From the NCBI GenBank assembly GCA_030248215.1, contig JASANG010002427.1, forward strand, positions 21,842 to 85,841: a DNA stretch of 64,000 nucleotides, given 5' to 3'. The notes under the pieces were generated by a model. It searched no databases and had not been told where the DNA came from. It saw nothing but the letters and a program-made list of their open reading frames with translations. Made by a program: the position numbers and the translations under genes. Positions 1 through 12,800 of this stretch are shown here, piece after piece (positions within the stretch are counted from its first letter, which is position 1; each line of letters starts with the position of its first letter). The stretch comes from Enoplolaimus lenunculus (Eukaryota > Nematoda > Enoplea > Enoplida > Thoracostomopsidae).

Positions 1-867
1 TAATAAAATAACTATTTTTAGAATTGTATGTTTTGCGCCCATAGCAATCAGTTTGTGAGTCAGGGTACTTCCCTTATAGAACAACAAGTTAAAGAAGTGT
101 TTGACAAACAAAAAATTGAGGTTCGAAAACCCATAAAACGCAAAATCAAGTTTCAGATAATCTGAATCGGATATGAAGAAAGAACCGGTGCCCATCACTA
201 GTATATACGAAACGAACAAACTTTTAGATTGGCCCGGAAATCACATGAATATCGGGGTCGGATCTTTTCAGGGAATTCTCCTGAAGGATACTAGTTCCCA
301 CGATAATAAAAAGTTGAAAAATTTAGTTTCGTATAATTTTTAAGTAAGCCAAATTCAATTGTCAGAATTTATCAAAAAGAACCGGACGTCAACAAAATTT
401 GCCAGAGCCGGAGGTGAAGCGAAATTAGGTAGTTAAAATATCTCTAACGCATTGTGAAACATTTTGGTTTTACGCATATTTCTTTACGAAATCTCGGCAA
501 TTTTTCTTCAAAACTGTATATACAAAAGTTAAAACGAAACACCAGACGAATAAATTTTGTAACACTACGCAAAATTTCACTACTGAAATTGCGGAAACCT
601 CTGGCAAATACTCTACCGGAGCCGGAGGCAGACCTCAAGTATACCCTGAAAATATTCACCAAATTTTGTTTCACATTTTAGGTTCCGTAACAAGCGTTAT
701 TTTTCAGCGCCACCAAGCGGATCTTTCTCAGCGTTTTGTCGCTGAACTGTGAAATTAAAGTATTTTTGTGAAACCTTTAAATTTTCCTCGCGTCATACAA
801 AAATAACAATTAAACAGAAGAAAGTTTAACATTTAACAAATAAAAGTATATATAAGAATTTAGTTTT
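1..867. other. RECK 3' flank with CCGGAGCCGGAG-type dispersed repeat
   Basis: No gene seen. About 365-700 is a minus-orientation copy of a dispersed repeat whose ends are runs of CCGGCTCCGG-like triplets (gccggaggtgaag near 408; accggagccggaggcag near 617). Related plus-orientation copies lie at about 24.25-24.57 and 50.76-51.13 kb. Short open frames here on both strands come from the repeat. I saw no clear AATAAA for the minus-strand RECK 3' end. Confidence 0.5.
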
Positions 868-3800
868 TTATGACAGACACAAACAAAAAACTTTGAACAC
901 AGAAACTGCAATAACGATCAGAAGAAGAAAAATTAAAATTCCAATTAATGATTTCGATTTAGCATTTTGGATAATAGCTGCCACCTGGACGTTATTAGTA
1001 ATATACGGACGGCCAACGAGTGCCCGAAAGTACGGATCAAAGTTGAGACCTTCAGAAGCAATTACAGAACAAATGTGTTCAAGCTCTTGTCGGCATATTT
1101 CACTCTGAAAAACCTGGCAAACTTAATAATATTGCCGAGAGTAAAAGGTAAATTTAAACTGAACTACTGATATCAAGGTAAAACCGGAATCCCGATTGTC
1201 AAAATGAGAATTGGGGAAACCTGAGGGTATTAGAAATAACTACCCGGGAGTGACTTTTTCCAAGTGGGTCAAACAGAAGGTCAGCAGTTAACCCCAAAAC
1301 GGACAGGTCATTAAATATTGTTAGAAATACCATCTCTGTTAGGCAAGTAGAAGCGAAAAATTAAGCAGAATAGTTTCAATAAACCGCGCGAGCGAGAAGC
1401 CAGAGCGAGTTTTTCGTTAAATGTTTAAATCCCAAATCGAAACTTTAGTTTTGATGGGTTTTAAGGGCGTCGGCCACACATTTATATTTTTCCAGGGGTG
1501 TCGCAGATCACCCCATCATCCCTGTTCTCGCGTGCCTACTTAGAACTAACAATACAAAATTTAAATACATGTGCTGACCAGATAGCGACGTATATCAGTT
1601 CCTTTTTAGCTTGAAAAACCGGTATCTGTTTCCATTTCCGCTATGCAAGCCCAGAAATTACAAGCATCTCGGCCCATATTAATTATATAAGCCTGCCTAT
1701 CACTGCCTAAGCCCAAGCGGTATCGTAAACGTTAGCCTAATCCTTATCCTACACAAAAAGCAGTTGTAAAATCATATGAGGATGTTTTAAATTTTTATTT
1801 ACTGTTATTTCGTATCACATCTGTTGTATCGAAAATTATTTCAAGACATTCGGAATCTTCAAAAACTTGAATGTTATCTTTGTACCATTTTTCAAACGTA
1901 CACTTAACAATAAGCTGGTGCAAAGTGGTCACCACACTTCGTTCATACAGCAACAAAAATAAAACGTTTTCTAGAATATTACGCCTAATATATATGCGTT
2001 TTTCGTTTCCCGCATTTTGACAATTGTCTGTTTCGATTTCCGTAGGTTTTGTTGTGCAATTAATATAGAGTGACCCGAATAGGGGGTGGTGACAAGAGTC
2101 GGGAGTCCGTTTTCTGAGTATGAATTAATGGTAGTCTAGGTATATGTTTAACTGCCAGGGTGCAGCCAATCCAGTATTTTTTCGATCCGGCTCCGTTACT
2201 AAATCTTGCATTTTTCATCCCGAATTTTAGTGAATTTTCGGTATTAGTGTTTTTCTAATTTAAAAATGAGAAAACTGGTATATCCTTACCAGTGTTCGAC
2301 CGGATATCCGGTTCCGGTTCAGTATTCGGCAAAATCCGATATCCGGTATCCGGTATAAACCTACCGGATACCGAATATTTGTGGTTGTGGTTCCAAATAT
2401 CATAAAAGTGTTTTTACACGTCAAAATACTGGATATTTCGAAGCGACTGCAATTACGAGCAATTCATGAATGGGAATTGACGTGGAATGAAAAATCTAAA
2501 CCAAAAATTAGTCTTAAATCCATAAATACATAATTTTGCATGACTCAAATAATACTTTCAACAGTGTAGAAATTTAAATCCTATGTCTGGTTAACATCCG
2601 GCTCCGGTACAAAATTCACTAACCGGCTTCGGTCCTGCTGTCCGGTACAATTAATACACGGTCGATCCCTGATCCTAACTAGTTTTTCTAAAATTGTCCA
2701 CGTGTATATTGCCAAATTTTCAATTTACTCATACTTATTTGGGTCACTACAGTACTTCCTGCTGACTACAAAAAAAATAAAATTTTACCTGTAAGCCTCG
2801 CTGGCTGCCATCCATAACCATGAGATTAATGAAAAGATAATCGGATAAACCGGCAATAATTTGCGGTGGGCATATAGCAGTGCTTAGAATTTGTCTAATT
2901 TTGACTAGATAAACACCGGACAATTGCTGTAAAGTTATAATTTCGTCAATTCCAAGCATGTACGACAAATACTCTCGGTCGACCCGTATCACAAGAATTG
3001 AACCTGAAATAGAAAAAATATACTGTTTTAAACAAATTCATACGTGTCTCTGCAGATTTCGTTTACATAAAAACGAAAGACGTAAGACTACGCAAACGTA
3101 AGTCTTTTTCCAAACCTTATGCCTACGTTCGAGCCTGATCCCAAGCCTAAGCCTGTGGGAAAGGTAAAGTGCACACTATTCAAAACATGCTGTAGTAGGA
3201 TGTGCCTGAGATCAGAACCGTAGGTGAAATTATATGGGGAACGGCGATTCAAGTTTCGGGAATCTAGAAACTTCATGGGACCCCTGGGAAAATTCGAAGT
3301 GGGCTCACTGCTTTTTCTGACTGCGGGTCCGTCGTAAAAAAGTGATTATGATATTTCAATCAGCGGTATTTCGAAAACAACAGTTCATGATAAGCGGCAT
3401 TTTGAAAACGACACTTCCTGACATGGCGCAACTAAGCACGAACTTTTGCAACATCTTTTAATAAAAACGTGGAGTTGCTAAATAATTTGATGCAGGGTTG
3501 TTTTTATTCCGAAAAAAATGGAAAAAATTCATTCTTTGTCGGAGTGATCGGTCATCGCACCCTTAGCCGTCGTTTGCCCAAAAATGCTTGCATTTTGAAA
3601 CTTTTTGCATATTTGAGCTTCTGATCACATCCTCTGATCATTCCAAGCCCAAACCTGAATTTTTGAAAAACTCGAATTTTACGACCACAAGTTCAGCCCC
3701 TTGGGACCCAAGATTTTTTTGGTTAAGTTGGACAAATTATATATCACTGACTCGTTAGCCAGACGTCTGATTGACAAACGTTTAACAGTATTCGTCTTAG

Positions 3801-6800
3801 CTCCATAACCTGTGTCAAATGGTATATATTTTGTATAATTTTTCGACAAAAAATTTTGAGCCCAATGGAGGTATTTGGGACATTAAAATTCTAAATTTTT
3901 TAAAAATTTAAGTTTTGGCGTGGAATAATCGGAGGAGATCATCAGAGCATCAGAAACTCATGAGTGGAGCGAGCTAAAGAAGTCACACTTGTTTTTCGTA
4001 AGTATATATTAAATCCCAAGACACTTTTGGGTTTTTAGACATCAAAGCCTCTCAATTGCTGCAATGTCGCGAGCAAAGCGACGTTGTATCTAGGCGTATT
4101 CTTGTGTCAAATTATACGGTAAAAGCAAGCTTTCAATTTTGAGCGCTCTAACTTTGGCCCCACTGTCGACGAAACCTGGCAAGTGAACCGAACAAGATAC
4201 ATATGTAGTTTTACATTGAATCTCGCAGCAAACCTTCAATTCTGTAATCCAATTATAGTTACATATCGTCTAAAAACGTTATGTTATATCATATTTAGTT
4301 GCAAATTATACTGAAGAATCGTTTACTATTTTTCCATTTTTTCTATTTTTTCTACCCCCTCGGAAAAAATGGAAAAAACCGTTTTTTTCGGTAATTTTTT
4401 TCCGGCCAACAACCCTGATTTCATGATCAGTTACACGAGAACTAAACCGTGAACTGCCGTCTGAAAGGCTGCTCGCATTTAATGCAAATGTTTTTTATTC
4501 GAAGCGATTTCCATTTCATCAGTAGCAAAGTGCAGATCTGCTATTAGCTCTTGAACCAAATACCTGGCCGCGTAAAATTTTATCTTATTCAACCTATATA
4601 TAAATCTGCAAACTGCGTCTAAGGATATTATATGCTTTGAATTTTACAGAATTTTTTTCGGTCCTAATGTGGCAGTTAGGTATATTTTGGCGCCGATGTC
4701 GGCTGGGAGATAACAAAAACGACCCCTATCGCTATCACACAACAATTACTTGTGATTGAAAATCTGCTACGCCGTAATATTGTACAATTGGATTTGGTCC
4801 AACGAGGAAGGTAAACATTCTGAAACGTAAAATAATGACTAATACAAACTATCACACATGTCATGTGTTTGCAGATACACTAGTCAGTTTTATGATAGTA
4901 TGTTGCTGCAATTTATGCATTTCGGAATTTAAATTAATTGTATTATTTTTGTATAACAATATTGAGTTGAAGAAATATTAACCGCGCGTCCATTTACTTT
5001 GGTTTCCTCACATATTCCCGGATGACAAACCGATGCGCCACGCGAGTAAAGTTCTTCCAAATTGATATACGTGACTCCAAGAGTGTCACACACAGGTGCA
5101 ATATTGCTACTAAACGTTGCGTCTGAAAAATACTTATATGTTATTCATACGCATTAAAATGCAAACAAGCGGATCGATTTATATACTGTAATGTACCATA
5201 CACCGCAGTGCAACTGCGGCGCCCAACCCAAGATTACGAATGAGAACCTTGACTTCGGAAAATCTTCATATTCTTTACTGAAATAAAACTATTGTGTACG
5301 ATCTTAACTGTACTCGTTTGACATGCCGACTTTATAGCAAGCCGATTTTACGCATTAAAAAGAAGTATACTTTGTTCCGAAAATATCGATCAACAATCAG
5401 CTATGTTGAAAAATATGCATACTTATGCGATTTGTTGCAGATTCTGTGAAACAATTCGTGCGCACGAATGTCAAATTAATTGAGCAGATATATCGGCATA
5501 GTAAGTTGAGATTCGAAAATTCTTCGGACATGTGCACCAGAACACTTGAGCCTTCGGGTATCGTTCGCGTGGAAGTCACCGCCCCAAACGAGCAAGCTTA
5601 AAATTACCCAAAACACACGCATAGTTATACAGTATTTAATTTTTTAATTCATAATCGGCCATGTTAATTATAAGGGCCAGTCCACATGCGAGATAGAGAT
5701 ACGGGACGACTTCGAGTCTGAGAAGCTAAGGCCTACGCCCATACTTAGGGTTAGGATGAGGCTTATGCTTTAGGCTTAGGCTTAGGTTTAGGATTCGGCT
5801 TAGTAAGCAAGCTCTTTGGTTATGGTCGAAATCAAATCATTTATTGCAAAATACTCAATATCGGTGTGTGCGTGTTTGGACAGCCAAATAATACCTATGG
5901 CATACGATAAGCATATATTTAACTGTGTTTATTAAATGCTCATTTGTTAAGTAATGAGCACTTACGAGCGTTTAAATGTTTGCTTTATCTGCATTGTCTT
6001 GCAATGACCAAAATTCAATTGCATAGGGGCTGACACCGAAAAACAACTAAATGTTGGTTCTTAAACTATAATTGGTATATCGTTAACGATTATTCAATAA
6101 CAGACTTATACCAATACAACATTAATATAACGGAAGCCAGCGACTCAAACTGCCTTGCTCGCAAATTAGATATTAGCTAACTACTCAGTTATCGGTTCTG
6201 GAGGGTTACAACCATTTCATTGAGATTCCTTGCACCGTAAAAGCTTTTTAGTACTGAAATTACGTACTTCGCTTATAACCGTGATAATTAATAAAATACC
6301 TTAAAAAGTCCCAATTTAGGCTTAACCAATTATACAAATTATAATGCGAAGTGTTGGACAACATACCCTTTCCGTAAGGGATGGTCCCCAATCCGATTCC
6401 GGTATAACAGTGCGTAATGCGCTTGTTTTCGGAATATGTCGTTATTTACGCGGATGCGTAAACTTGTTTCGGCAAAGTATCGAATATGCAAATTGGATTA
6501 ATTTGCATATTTCGATACTTCGGATCGGTAGCCAGCCAAGAAGTCAGTTTTGATATTTTAGATCTCTAAAATGGTGTGTTTTCTCAGATTTATAGACTTT
6601 TGCGTGTTTATTATAAATTTCATAGTTTTCTTGTAATTAATTTTATCTTCGGGTTTCGAGCGTGATATTGACTCGATTCGATTCCGCCATGTATCTGTCC
6701 AGATCCGTGTCCGTGGGGTAACCCTCCGAGTTCCTACTCGTGTTATTACTTGTTTGTTACTCGTGTGTTACTCCTTTCGTGTGAATAAACGCTCGTATTA

Positions 6801-9800
6801 GCGAGCTTGAAGTTTACGGGTCCGTCGAACTTACAGGAGATTCCCGACCCCTTCCGTCCGTCTCGGTTTGAATAAGCTCGCCCGAGCCGGCGGGCCGTAT
6901 CCTAAAACTAAGTCGACCGTCCCCATAAAACATAACACGAAGTAAACACCAATGAATCACAGGCTTTTAAACAAAAAAGTTTATCAATAACTGTTCAGTG
7001 GTTCTTGAGATTCTTTTCGGACGGACGGACGGACATCCACCTTTCGAAATCCGAACATAAAATATAACTCTTCGGTAAACTTTTAGCATGCACGGCGCCA
7101 TAGTGTAAACTGTTGTTCACTAATACTGATTTATTATCTCATATGGTAAAAGCTAAGGATATTTGTAACGAAATGAAACCGAATGAAGGTAATTTTGATA
7201 TCAGTGATTACACATCTAACCACCCATGATTTTCAACTCAAACAAAAAAATCTTGGGATGAATGAAAGTTGAAACTGCAGGATAACCGAGTGATGCATTT
7301 GTTGGGATTAGATCGAAAATATCAAAATATTTAATGAAATATCTAAGGTGAGAAAAACATACAATTCATGCAATAAGTCAGAATAAAGTAGGTTTAGGTG
7401 CATTTTGTGATTTAATATATGCGTTGAGTTATATAAATTCTATATTGACACTCATGCGTTTATTTATGATAGCAGAACGTTTGCAGGCGGTATTTGGAAA
7501 TTTGATGGTGGAGGAACTGGTATATTGTTAAACAATAGAAAATAGTATTAGTTGGTATTCTTTCAATTGATAAAGCTGCGGTATTAATTTTAAAAATAAA
7601 ACGCTTATAAAATGAATGTTACGAATTAATTGAATCCAATAGAGTTGGATTATTAGAAACCGCGTTTAAGTGTTACTTACCTGAGATTTATAAACTTTGA
7701 AGATAGAAATTTAGAGTGTTTTACGAACCAGAGTTACATAAATATTGCTATATTATTGATACTTAGAACTTGAAATGTTATAACTGGATGTGCGTAAATG
7801 TTTTAACTAAAATGTTTAGGAAGCTCCTGATTCCTAAAAAACGAAGTCATCTACTTTGCAAATGAAGACCCTGATTCTTCACAAACAAAGATGCCTAAAT
7901 CTGCACAAGCGAAGGTTGAAAACACCAACAATACTTGCTAACGAGTGAACAAAATCAAGTCTGCAAAAGAATAGCCTCGTCAAAGGGGCCAAGCCAGGCG
8001 CGGCCCATTAAAATAGTTCCGAAGAAAGATATTGAAGTATAAGAACGTTCGAAATGAGATACAACGGGTGAAGCATAAGTTTCGCTTAAATTTAAAAACT
8101 TGTAGAGAAAGAAGTGGGAAAGACGGTGAAAACTGCAGGTACATCATCGGGTATAGCGTCAGCCGCAAGGAGTATACCTAAACGGAAATTTCTTCCGTAT
8201 GCAAAGCAAGCTTCGCTGCCGCTTGATCATTTGGATCAGTCAGAATCCCTAGCTTGCGTGAAGGATAGAAGTTTTGTGCTGAAAAACCAGCGCACAACGA
8301 AGAGAATGCTCATTCGCAATCAAACTTTGCAGATAGCGGAAAGCGTCAAGTTGTCGGCACTCACAGCATGATGAAAGAAAAGTCGTACAACCATTTTCAA
8401 GTAAAACGGGTGAGAGGACGCAGGGACGGGAAAGGGGTTTATTGGCGACCGAACTCACTCAAAATTACTCATTTATTTGCGACTATAATGGTAACCACTG
8501 CAGCAGAACTGCAGCAGATCACTGGGAGTATCTGAACCATTTGAAGGAAGACGGTAATTTAGCAAAACGCAACCAAGCACGGGTGTACAATATGCAATTC
8601 GAGTATTGGGAACGGTCTACTACATTGATGCCTCCGATCAGGAGGTCTGGGGGAAATACGCGAATCACTGCAAAGTCCATAATCACCTGCGCTCAGTAAC
8701 TGATTACAATGCACCACTTTCAACCAACGATCAGATTAAATCAAGTGCTATTTCTAGAGAACCGTGGATTTGTTTGGCAGATATACGCATCTACAAAGAT
8801 TTTTTGGCGGGAGCATAGGTTGAACAGCTTAGAAACATGTAGAAAAAGAAGTGTGAAAACGGTGTAAACAGCGGATACAGCAACTGGTTTGGCGTCACCC
8901 ACAAAAAGTATACGCAAATTTCCTCTTATGCAAAGCAAACTTCGGTGCCGCTTAATTATTTGGACCAGTCAGCATCTCAAGCTTGCGAAGCGTTACCAGA
9001 AAGTCATTACAATACGTCACTTCCAACCAACGATGAGATTAAGCCAAGTCCCATTTCGAGAGAACCGTAGTTTTGTTTCGCAGATATACGCATCTACAGA
9101 GACTTGGCGGCAACATTGCATGATGTTAAACTACAGTATCTTGTAGGTGTTTACAAAGGCGCAATCGGGCAGTCGATAACAAAATTGTGCATGGTGTTTA
9201 ATTACAGTATCTCGTCCGTGTTTACAAAATGGCAGTCGATAATATGGAAGACACCATTAAGATTGTAAGCACTGATATAAATCGGTTAAAGCATAAGACC
9301 CGCCTAAGCTTAGAGTGAAAGACGGTAGAAACAGCGTATGCATCAACTAGTTCGGAGTAACCACAAGGAATCTATGTAAACGAAAATTCCCTTTGTATGC
9401 GAAGGACAGCTTCGTGCTGAAATCCAGCGTACAAAAACAGAATGCTCACTCGCAACCAATTGTTGCATACAGTGGAAAGCGTCCTGTTGTTGGAACTCAC
9501 AGAATAAAGAAGGAACAGTCGTACAATAACTGAAGGGAAACGGGTGAGAAGACGATAAAGAGGTTTATTCAGAGGATCAAACTAGTTCCAAAGAACTTAT
9601 TTATGGTCACAACTCTGCAGCAGAGCTTCGGGAGCTTCTGAACCGTTTGGACGAAGAATGGGGAAACGGTCTGTTACGCCGATGTCTCTGATCAGGAGGT
9701 CTTGTGGAAATAAGCGAATCACTGCAAGACCATCGAAATGCTAAACTGTCACACACTTACGTGAATTTAACTTCTGACGAAGCGGTCACGATTGCGTTAC

Positions 9801-12800
9801 GGGTGTATTAAATCGCTGCGTTGTTGGCGATTAAAGAGATTAAACATTTAACACAACTAGCATGGATGTACGCTGACTTTTATTTCCACAATAATCCGAT
9901 GTCATGGGAAAATGTGGGTTTGTGATCAAACGGAATGCGTCGCAAAATATAACGATTTTTTGCGGCCCTATCTGCTCGGTGACGAGGAGTAAGAATAGAA
10001 GTTCGTATAACGTAAAATCGATGCCCCAATAGCAAGCTGCAACCAGTGATTTAAAGTATTATACATTCTTTGCCCGATTTCTGAAAAACAACTTGTGAAA
10101 CAATTTTAGGGGCCAATTGGCCCCCAACCCCAAATTTCTAGGGGCCAATCGCCAATGTTAGGGGCCATGGCCCCTAAATTGGCGAAAAAAACTATAGCGT
10201 ATATTGGAAAAAAGTGTGGCCCCTCAAATTGGCGAAAAAAACTATGGCGTATCTTGGAAAAAAGTGTGATTTTCTTGCTGCTGCAAAATATGAGTCAATT
10301 TATGAGTTAGCCATGTCATTTTATGCTTTAGTGACGACGTAATGTAAGTTATAATATGTGGTACTGCTATAAATGTATTTGAGTACGTGACGAGCTGTGT
10401 ACGTTTTCATATTTTAACTGTTATGTTTTAGGTAGAAATCACGCTTTTATACAGTCGGTAAAACCGATATCACAAAATAATAGATATTACTATTTGGGAG
10501 CTGATTCCGTGATCAAAATTTAACACGTTCATTGTTTTGCATTAAATGATATAAATGATATAATTCGTCAACACTGCTTTGTATTTGATAGTATACTTAT
10601 TATTTCGTGACCTTAGATATTTTGATCGTACATATTATTAATTCCAGTTTTATTTTTCCTTAGCTCACATTACGTTATTTGTTCACTCGTTGTGCGCGGC
10701 TTCTAGAGGTATGTATAGGTAGGGTTTCGAACGAACACTATAGACTCCTTACTGTTTCTACTTAACTACGCACCCCTTAATGAGCACTGCTTGACCTTTC
10801 TAAAACCTGCATGAAATTTTCGTGTGTGAAAAACTGAATTAAGCGTGTTTGAGGGTGAACAGTATGTTTACAAAATCAATGTGGTTATAATTTTGTTTAA
10901 ATATGAGTCGGCATTTTGTTCTTTAATATTTAGCCAAATGTATCTACTGTGCTTTTAGCTCATACTTACTTATTGTGATTAAGATGGCGTAAGGTGTTTT
11001 CCCATGTTCGTAGAAGTATACTTATGATTTAATCTTATATTCTTAAAAACTGACGGAAATCATTGTATATCTCGTCTTTTGTTGGAGTTAAGAGTTTTGG
11101 TTGAAGAATAAAAAACTAATCCGCAATTTATAATTTCTACGTGGATCTGAAAATTGTCTAGTCTCTTCAATCCGTCTGGGGTACAAAACAACGCTGTAAC
11201 TTGAAATTAGGTACAATGCAACATATATCCCACATATATTTGCAACCTGTAGAAATGTATACATTTTTGGAATCCCTTCCGAGAAACTATGTAAAAACCA
11301 AGACTGTATAATTAGTGTTGTGACCAATTAAAATGTCTTTTTAGGGAGTTTTTAGTCTCCGTGGTCGTCAAATCATCAGAGGACACATCAAAAATTGCAC
11401 AAATAATGTGGGTACCAAATAGGCGGAACTCCAGAAAGGGGTATCATTTTTAAATATATACGTAAACATGATAACGTAAATGACCTTTAACTGAATAGCA
11501 GGTTGTAGGGATGTGTGTGGTGGGCTGTGCAACCCTCCTTTCACTTCCCTAGCTTCTGAAAGGGTGCGCAAGCCCTCCTTTCTCCTCCACAAAAGATGGG
11601 AGGGAAGGGCATGGGAGTAAAACCGGCCTTGTTACACTACTTACTTTAAATACTTTGCCTCAATGAGTTTAAGCATACGCCTAAACCTAATTCTAAGCCC
11701 AAGCCTAATCCTAATCCAAATGCTAAGCCTAAGCTGTAGCAAAATCTGAACAGTGCCAAAACGGTGTAAGCATAGTGTTACAGGTACAGGATCCCACACC
11801 ACTTTAGGTAAACATCCACTTTCCACATTACTTTTGACACATTCGTACTGTTCTTGACCAGGTTCAAACCGAAAAACACAAGTTTCACGGCTATCGCTAC
11901 ACGGATTTGATGCGCACGGATTACTTTCTTTCATTGCCATTCCTGAAACCAAATCGAGAGTAAAATTTGCAAGATGATTAAGGGTACAGTACTCATTCGT
12001 TTATTTAGCGTAATTTTAAAATACTTTCTGATGCAATGGTTACAAATTCCTAATAATGGCTCTTATACACTTTCCTCCATATATAAGTTAAGCATTAAGT
12101 TTAACGCTTATGCCTATATGAAAGATGTATTACTATGCTTATTTATCACCGTTGTTAACGCAATGGAGACTAGAGTTCGATCAAGTTCAACGCAAAATAA
12201 TTTGTGTTGCTTGCCGTGGGTTGCACATTGCTCAATGATTCGTCTGATGTTCATCCTAAAAATAACCAAACAACTATCGGATACAAGGGTGTAGCCAGAC
12301 CATGCACCCTCCAAGGCTCTATCAGTAATCAAAACCAAAATTTTGTATTATGATTTAGCACTAAAATTATGCTTGGTTTGTTGCTCGCGAGATTTTTTCC
12401 ACCTAAATACACAAGCAAGTGTTTCGTAGCAATAGCACCGTTGTCACAATGGTTAGCATAAACAGCGCAACACCAGAATTTGAACGACATTACTCAATTA
12501 AGCAAAAATTATGTACTCAATTCAAAAATTACTAAACAAAGCAACTCACTGGAGAGACATATCCATGTGAAAATACCGCGAGCACACTGCCAGTTTCCAA
12601 ATTCGAGGCACACATTGTACACTACACTTTCTAGCAGCGGCGCCCACTTCAAAGACATTGCTGTCAAAGCTAAAATTAGCTAAAATTCCACGTTGTCCGG
12701 AAATTTCGATTGCTTGTAGCTTTTTGAAAAATGCTCGCGACAAACGATCAGCAACTGCAGAACAAACACGACTGCGAATGGTCGTAGCAATTTGTACAAA

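Noticed and set aside
1795-1974. Minus-strand open frame (KCTFEKWYKDNIQVFEDSE) with AATAAA at its stop
   Set aside because: It could be an alternative last exon of RECK, but the 1104-868 exon continues the conserved C-terminal block in phase and has the hydrophobic tail.
4705-4823. Candidate exon between the 5122-5012 and 3003-2789 RECK exons
   Set aside because: The good acceptor (ttttacgtttcag) gives readable peptides in two frames, but no donor phase connects to 3003 convincingly, while 5012 to 3003 joins directly.
5560-5626. Apparent signal peptide MRVFWVILSLLVWGG on the minus strand
   Set aside because: It is in a different frame from the coding exon. The exon joins upstream RECK sequence through an acceptor at 5597 in the right phase, so the start-like stretch is intronic coincidence.
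11641-11760. Telomere or telomere-fusion remnant (cctaagcctaatcc)
   Set aside because: The TTAGGC-like runs here and at many other places are short, degenerate and lie within MITE-like units rather than long arrays.
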